Source: CAYGZC01 sp964354225
Lineage (GTDB): Bacteria; Bacteroidota; Ignavibacteria; UBA10030; SZUA-254
Direction of reading: 5' to 3'
DNA length: 20,243 nucleotides
NCBI GenBank assembly: GCA_964354225.1
Contig: CAYGZC010000207.1
Location: 1-20,243, forward strand
Shown: piece after piece, positions 16,337 to 20,243 of the stretch
Position numbering within the stretch: position 1 is the first letter of the stretch
How the letters are laid out: the number at the start of each line of letters is the position of its first letter
The notes under the pieces: generated by a model
The model's input: the letters and a program-made list of their open reading frames with translations, nothing else
Told to the model about the DNA's origin: nothing
The model's database searches: none
Program-made: the position numbers and the translations under genes

Positions 16337-16990
16337 GTGCAGGGTGCTATTGGTTTGCTATGCTTGATAACTCTTGCCTGCCGAGAGATTCAACCGCTAT
16401 CGGAATCACAATCTGTCAAAGGTTATCAATTTAATGGAATCGTAACAGCCGACAACGGTTATCGGCTGCCGGGTGTGAATATCTCGCTTTATTTTTGGTA
16501 TGATAAAATCAGTGAAACACCTATCGATACACAACAGGTTATTGTAACAGATGTAATGCAAATTGTAGATGTCTCTGTCTTTACATTAAAATACGATTTA
16601 GTACGCACAATTTATTTCGATAGAAGAAGTCAGATCGGACCTCTTCCCAGATTTTTTTGGAACGGCAAGGATGATGATAAGCAACCCGTAGCAAGCGGTA
16701 TGTACTTAATTCGATATTATGTCGGTGATTCAGTTATCAAGTATACGCCAGTTGTAGTTGATGGAAATGTTACTGCCGAGTCGGACGGGAATGGACTATT
16801 TACAATTGGGAATGATAATTTGCCCATTGGAAAACCCTTCGATTATTATGATTCGACCGGAACATTTAAAGGAGTAAACATAATTTTGCCGAAAATTACA
16901 ATCAAGCTCCAAAGATACGATCGCGGTTCTAAATACGGTACAATTGAATTAATGAAAGATAAGATAACCAATGGTACGTTTATATTATGA
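16337..16990 (+). CDS. Small exported (lipoprotein-like) protein with a FlgD-like segment
   Basis: This 217-residue protein has no family I can name with certainty. The start is a GTG at 16337-16339; no in-frame ATG exists between it and an upstream in-frame stop at 16286, and TAAGG (16326-16330) sits six bases ahead. The N terminus is hydrophobic and ends in ITLAC (cysteine 15), a loose lipobox without the usual leucine at -3, and there is no early positive charge, so lipidation is uncertain. FNGIVTADNGYRLPGVNISL (32-51) resembles the opening strands of a carboxypeptidase-regulatory-like Ig domain. Residues 88-130 (LVRTIYFD, FFWNGKDDDKQPVASGMYLIRYYVGD) are a FlgD-like Ig segment of the type used in T9SS tails, here internal. 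It lies eight bases after the M6-like gene and overlaps the next gene by four bases, so coordinated synthesis is likely. Confidence 0.65.
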   Translation: MQGAIGLLCLITLACREIQPLSESQSVKGYQFNGIVTADNGYRLPGVNISLYFWYDKISETPIDTQQVIVTDVMQIVDVSVFTLKYDLVRTIYFDRRSQIGPLPRFFWNGKDDDKQPVASGMYLIRYYVGDSVIKYTPVVVDGNVTAESDGNGLFTIGNDNLPIGKPFDYYDSTGTFKGVNIILPKITIKLQRYDRGSKYGTIELMKDKITNGTFIL

Positions 16991-19900
16991 TTTGTAGCAT
17001 TAAAAGTTGGTCAACGTTAAGTTTGATTCTTTTTATTGCAAGTATTGGTATTGCTCAAGAAGAATTTTACCATCCGGAGCTTGAATGGCGCACCATTCAA
17101 ACCGACCATTTCTATGTTCATTACCATTCCGGTGCTGAGCGGACTGCGCGAGTCGTAGCAAAAATTGCTGAGGATGTTTTTGAGCCGATTACATCACTCT
17201 ATCAATACAAACCTGAAGGACGGGTCAGCTTTATCATCAAGGATTATGATGATTTTTCTAACGGCGCAACCTACTTCTTCGATAACAGAATTGAGATATG
17301 GGCTTCGGCGCTTGACTACGATCTAAGGGGAACGCACAATTGGCTGCGAAATGTAGTCACGCATGAATATACGCACTTAGTTCAAATTCAAACAACACTG
17401 AAATTTGGCCGTAAGATTCCGGCTTTCTATTTACAATGGCTCCAGTATGAATCGGAGCGGCGTAAGGATGTTCTCTATGGTTACCCGAACGGAATCGTCT
17501 CGTATCCAATTTCCGGTTTCGTTGTACCTGTATGGTTCGCAGAAGGTGTAGCGCAATATAATCGTAAGGAGTTCGGTTACGATTCGTGGGATTCACACCG
17601 CGATATGATATTACGGATGTATGCACTTGAGAATAGACTGCTCACATGGAACGAGATGGCGACCTTCGGCAAAACAAGTCTTGGAAATGAATCGTCTTAC
17701 AATTCAGGATATGCGCTGGTTCGGTATATTGCAGATCATTATGGTGAAGACAAGCTTCGAGAAATATCTGCCAATCTTTCATCTCCATCTGCATTTACAA
17801 TTGATGGAGCTATTGAAAAAGCGATAGGTAAAAATGGAGAGGAGCTTTATAATGAATGGAAAGATTTTTTAGAGAAAAATTACACTGCACGCACTGCGGA
17901 TATAAGAAAAGATTTAGTATCAGGCACAACTGTTGCCGATATTGGTTTTGCAAATTTTTATCCAACATTTTCTCCCGATGGAAAGAAAATTGCATATATC
18001 AGCAACAAAGAAGCGGATTATATGATGCTTTCGTCTCTCTATCTGTACGACCTTGAATCAAAAACTGAAAAGATGCTGCAAGCCGGTATGCGATCTAATC
18101 TATCCTGGTCGCCCGATGGCAAGAAAATTTATTATGCAAAAAATAGCAAGAATAATCCCCACTGGTCTAATTTATTCGATCTCTATGTTTACGATCTTGA
18201 GCAAGATGAAGAAACGCAACTGACGCATGGTCTTCGCGCTTATGCACCATCTGTATCACCCGATGGTAAAACCATTGCTTTCGTATCAGCCAGCGACGGA
18301 ACGGTTAATGTTTTCATAATAAATGCTGATGGCTCGAGTATTAAAAAATTAACCAGTTATACACAAGGTGAGCAGGTGTACAATCCTAAATGGTCGCCTG
18401 ATAGTAAAACCATTATGTTCGATTATTCGGTAAAAGACGGACGCGATATTGCTATTGTATCTGCCGACAGTGGAGAGGTTAAATTTATGCTTGCCACACC
18501 TGATGATGAACGCAATGCTGTTTTTACTTCTAGCGGGAATCATACTGTTTATGCTTCCGATAAGACCGGAATTTTCAACCTGTACGAATACGATCTAAAT
18601 ACCAGAACAGTCAATCAGTTAACGAACGTTTTAGGCGGTGCGTTCATGCCGACAGTCAATTCTGCGGGGCAGGTTGCATTTGCATCTTACACTTCGACAG
18701 GATATAAAATTGCAATGCTCGACAGCTTGCAAGTAATTCAAAATCCTTCGGCCTATCCTCACACCAATCCGATAGAGATAGCATCGGTAGGGGGCATAAA
18801 ACAAACGCCGAAAATAGATTGGAATGCACTTCGTTTGTATAATGACACTCAAATTTCTTCGCTCAAGGATACTACCTATAAAAATACTTCTACAGGTCTT
18901 GCGTTCTTTCCATTTCTTCGGGTCGATAATTATAATCCAAAGAATAAAGGCATCGACGTTTTAAAATTAGGTGTTTATGCTTATTCATACGATGTTCTCG
19001 ACCGGTATGGATTCTTTGCAGGCGTTGCCATGAATAAAAAATTAGAGCGAGACTTGTTTTTCATTTTCGATTATCGTGGAAAGATTCCGGGATTCTTTCA
19101 ACTCGGCATGGAGCCGGCACTCTCACTTGAAGCATACAATATCGTAAGAAAAACCGATGCGCAACTTGGACTAACCCTGGATACACTATCTGTCGGTATC
19201 ACATATAACCTCATGGAATTTGACGTTGCATTGAAACAAAAAATCATTACTGAACAGCTCGATCTTGAGATGCGTTATGCACACAGTCAGTATACTGCTT
19301 CAATCGGATCTTTCATGCCGCCGCAGTACGGTCATCTCATTCCAGCTTTCAGCGAGCTTTACTTGATAGGAAATAATATCTCTGCAACATTGAGTTACAA
19401 CGGTATCCATCCATCGCGCACACAAGAAATCAATCCTACCGGTAGAAAAATTCGCGTACGGTACAATTATGAGTTTAATAAATTCAATCCTAGCGGTGAG
19501 TATGGTGTAGAGAACGGTGTTTTAGTTGCAAAATATGAAAAGATAAATTTCAATCGTTTGGAGATCGGATGGCGGGAATCTGTCAAGCTTCCTGCATGGA
19601 AGCATACACTCTCTGCGCACTTGCGCGGCGGTACGATATTCGGACCACCGGTAGATAATTTCTTCAATTTCTATATCGGCGGCTTGATCGGAATGAAAGG
19701 GTATTCGTTTTATTCCCTTGGCGGAAATGAATTCACTATGGCAAACCTAACTTATCGTTTCCCCCTGTTCGAGCATATCGATACCCGGATTTTACATGTC
19801 ATTTTCAACAACCTCTATGGTGCAGTCTATGGCGATATCGGATCTGCCTGGACGGGCGGCGGACCGAAATATCAGAAATTTAAACGCGATGCCGGTACAG

Positions 19901-20073
19901 AGCTGCGGCTTGAGGCATTTTCATATTATGCATTTCCAACAAGAATATTTGTGAATGCTACTTACGGTTTTGATAGATTCAATTTCACCAGCGATAACAC
20001 CAAGAAAACAGTTACATATGGGCGAGAATGGAATTTTCATTTTGGCGTCTTATTCGGATTTGATCTTGATTAA
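16987..20073 (+). CDS. Fusion of HEXXH metallopeptidase, six-bladed TolB-like propeller and Omp85-like outer-membrane barrel
   Basis: This 1028-residue protein has a signal peptide (cleavage expected after GIAQ, residue 24). Residues about 25-300 are a gluzincin-type peptidase domain (peptidase MA-like): zinc motif H126-E-Y-T-H130 and a third ligand E186 in WFAEGVAQY, all intact. Residues about 318-590 hold six PD40/TolB-like blades, with the S-P-D-G-type turns at residues 329, 375, 424, 470, 515 and 559, a regular spacing of 44-49. From about 640 the sequence becomes barrel-like, with a BamA/TamA (D15) signature GGLIGMKGYSFYSLGGNE (898-915, MKGY at 903-906 in place of the usual RGY), LTYRFPLF, and an aromatic-rich end FHFGVLFGFDLD. 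It should sit in the outer membrane with the peptidase and propeller attached; which face they occupy is unknown. It overlaps the preceding gene by ATGA, implying coupled translation. Confidence 0.8.
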   Translation: MICSIKSWSTLSLILFIASIGIAQEEFYHPELEWRTIQTDHFYVHYHSGAERTARVVAKIAEDVFEPITSLYQYKPEGRVSFIIKDYDDFSNGATYFFDNRIEIWASALDYDLRGTHNWLRNVVTHEYTHLVQIQTTLKFGRKIPAFYLQWLQYESERRKDVLYGYPNGIVSYPISGFVVPVWFAEGVAQYNRKEFGYDSWDSHRDMILRMYALENRLLTWNEMATFGKTSLGNESSYNSGYALVRYIADHYGEDKLREISANLSSPSAFTIDGAIEKAIGKNGEELYNEWKDFLEKNYTARTADIRKDLVSGTTVADIGFANFYPTFSPDGKKIAYISNKEADYMMLSSLYLYDLESKTEKMLQAGMRSNLSWSPDGKKIYYAKNSKNNPHWSNLFDLYVYDLEQDEETQLTHGLRAYAPSVSPDGKTIAFVSASDGTVNVFIINADGSSIKKLTSYTQGEQVYNPKWSPDSKTIMFDYSVKDGRDIAIVSADSGEVKFMLATPDDERNAVFTSSGNHTVYASDKTGIFNLYEYDLNTRTVNQLTNVLGGAFMPTVNSAGQVAFASYTSTGYKIAMLDSLQVIQNPSAYPHTNPIEIASVGGIKQTPKIDWNALRLYNDTQISSLKDTTYKNTSTGLAFFPFLRVDNYNPKNKGIDVLKLGVYAYSYDVLDRYGFFAGVAMNKKLERDLFFIFDYRGKIPGFFQLGMEPALSLEAYNIVRKTDAQLGLTLDTLSVGITYNLMEFDVALKQKIITEQLDLEMRYAHSQYTASIGSFMPPQYGHLIPAFSELYLIGNNISATLSYNGIHPSRTQEINPTGRKIRVRYNYEFNKFNPSGEYGVENGVLVAKYEKINFNRLEIGWRESVKLPAWKHTLSAHLRGGTIFGPPVDNFFNFYIGGLIGMKGYSFYSLGGNEFTMANLTYRFPLFEHIDTRILHVIFNNLYGAVYGDIGSAWTGGGPKYQKFKRDAGTELRLEAFSYYAFPTRIFVNATYGFDRFNFTSDNTKKTVTYGREWNFHFGVLFGFDLD

Positions 20074-20090
20074 CATTAAAGGAATCTTCA

Positions 20091-20243
20091 ATGAAGTTTA
20101 AAATCTTTTTTTTAATTCTAATATTTATCATTACATTGAGAGCTTCATCTGGCGAGAAGCAATCTATACATCTTACAGGAAATCGTACGGTCGATTTCTT
20201 TGGCTCTTCTAAGCAAACGCTGCCGCTTTCAAGCGGGGATCGT
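20091..20243 (+). CDS. Exported protein of unknown function, N-terminal part (cut by window edge)
   Basis: Fifty-one codons are visible from the ATG at 20091-20093, with AAAGGA (20078-20083) seven bases ahead, and the frame is open to the window edge. The N terminus MKFKIFFLILIFIITLRASSG is a clear signal peptide. The following residues (EKQSIHLTGNRTVDFF, then SSKQTLPLSSGDR) are not enough to assign a family. It starts 17 bases after the barrel fusion, so it continues the rightward operon and is likely another envelope protein. Confidence 0.75.
   Translation, partial: MKFKIFFLILIFIITLRASSGEKQSIHLTGNRTVDFFGSSKQTLPLSSGDR

Overview
The window looks like chromosomal DNA of a Gram-negative bacterium of the Bacteroidota/Ignavibacteria/Chlorobi group, and my best guess is an Ignavibacteria-like lineage. 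The grounds are a type IX secretion system (T9SS) pair (porU, porV), large exported proteins ending in T9SS/FlgD-like sorting domains, many signal peptides ending in an A-Q site, a heptose phosphatase implying lipopolysaccharide, a DUF4270-like lipoprotein, and mostly weak Shine-Dalgarno sites. I see no phage, insertion sequence, CRISPR array, tRNA or rRNA.

The layout is two divergent gene strings firing outward from a 319-bp regulatory gap (7248-7566). The leftward string (minus strand, 7247 to beyond base 1) reads: lone N-terminal glycogen-synthase-like domain, gmhB, DUF4270-like lipoprotein, FadL/PorV-like outer-membrane barrel, rpiB, glyA, PorV/PorQ-like barrel, tatC (cut by the window edge). 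Gaps are 1 to 23 bases or overlapping, so one operon is likely. It mixes central metabolism with envelope functions.

The rightward string (plus strand, 7567 to beyond 20243) reads: porU sortase, porV, a 1100-residue M6-peptidase-like protein with a T9SS tail, a small lipoprotein-like protein with a FlgD-like segment, a 1028-residue fusion of metallopeptidase domain, six-bladed TolB-like propeller and Omp85-like barrel, and the start of another exported protein. The last four are packed within 8 to 17 bases of each other or overlap, which suggests a surface module made together with the T9SS sortase and its shuttle protein.

Most notable: (1) the M6-like protein lacks the HExxH zinc motif at exactly the place where the rest of the family signature is intact, so it is probably a pseudoprotease; (2) the downstream protein fuses an apparently intact HEYTH metallopeptidase to a propeller and an outer-membrane barrel; (3) the glycogen-synthase-like protein lacks its second half and has altered substrate motifs; (4) the divergent gap holds a TTGACA-17-TATATT promoter overlapped by a dyad, nested inverted repeats on the other side, and a terminator-like hairpin that ends just before the porU start codon.
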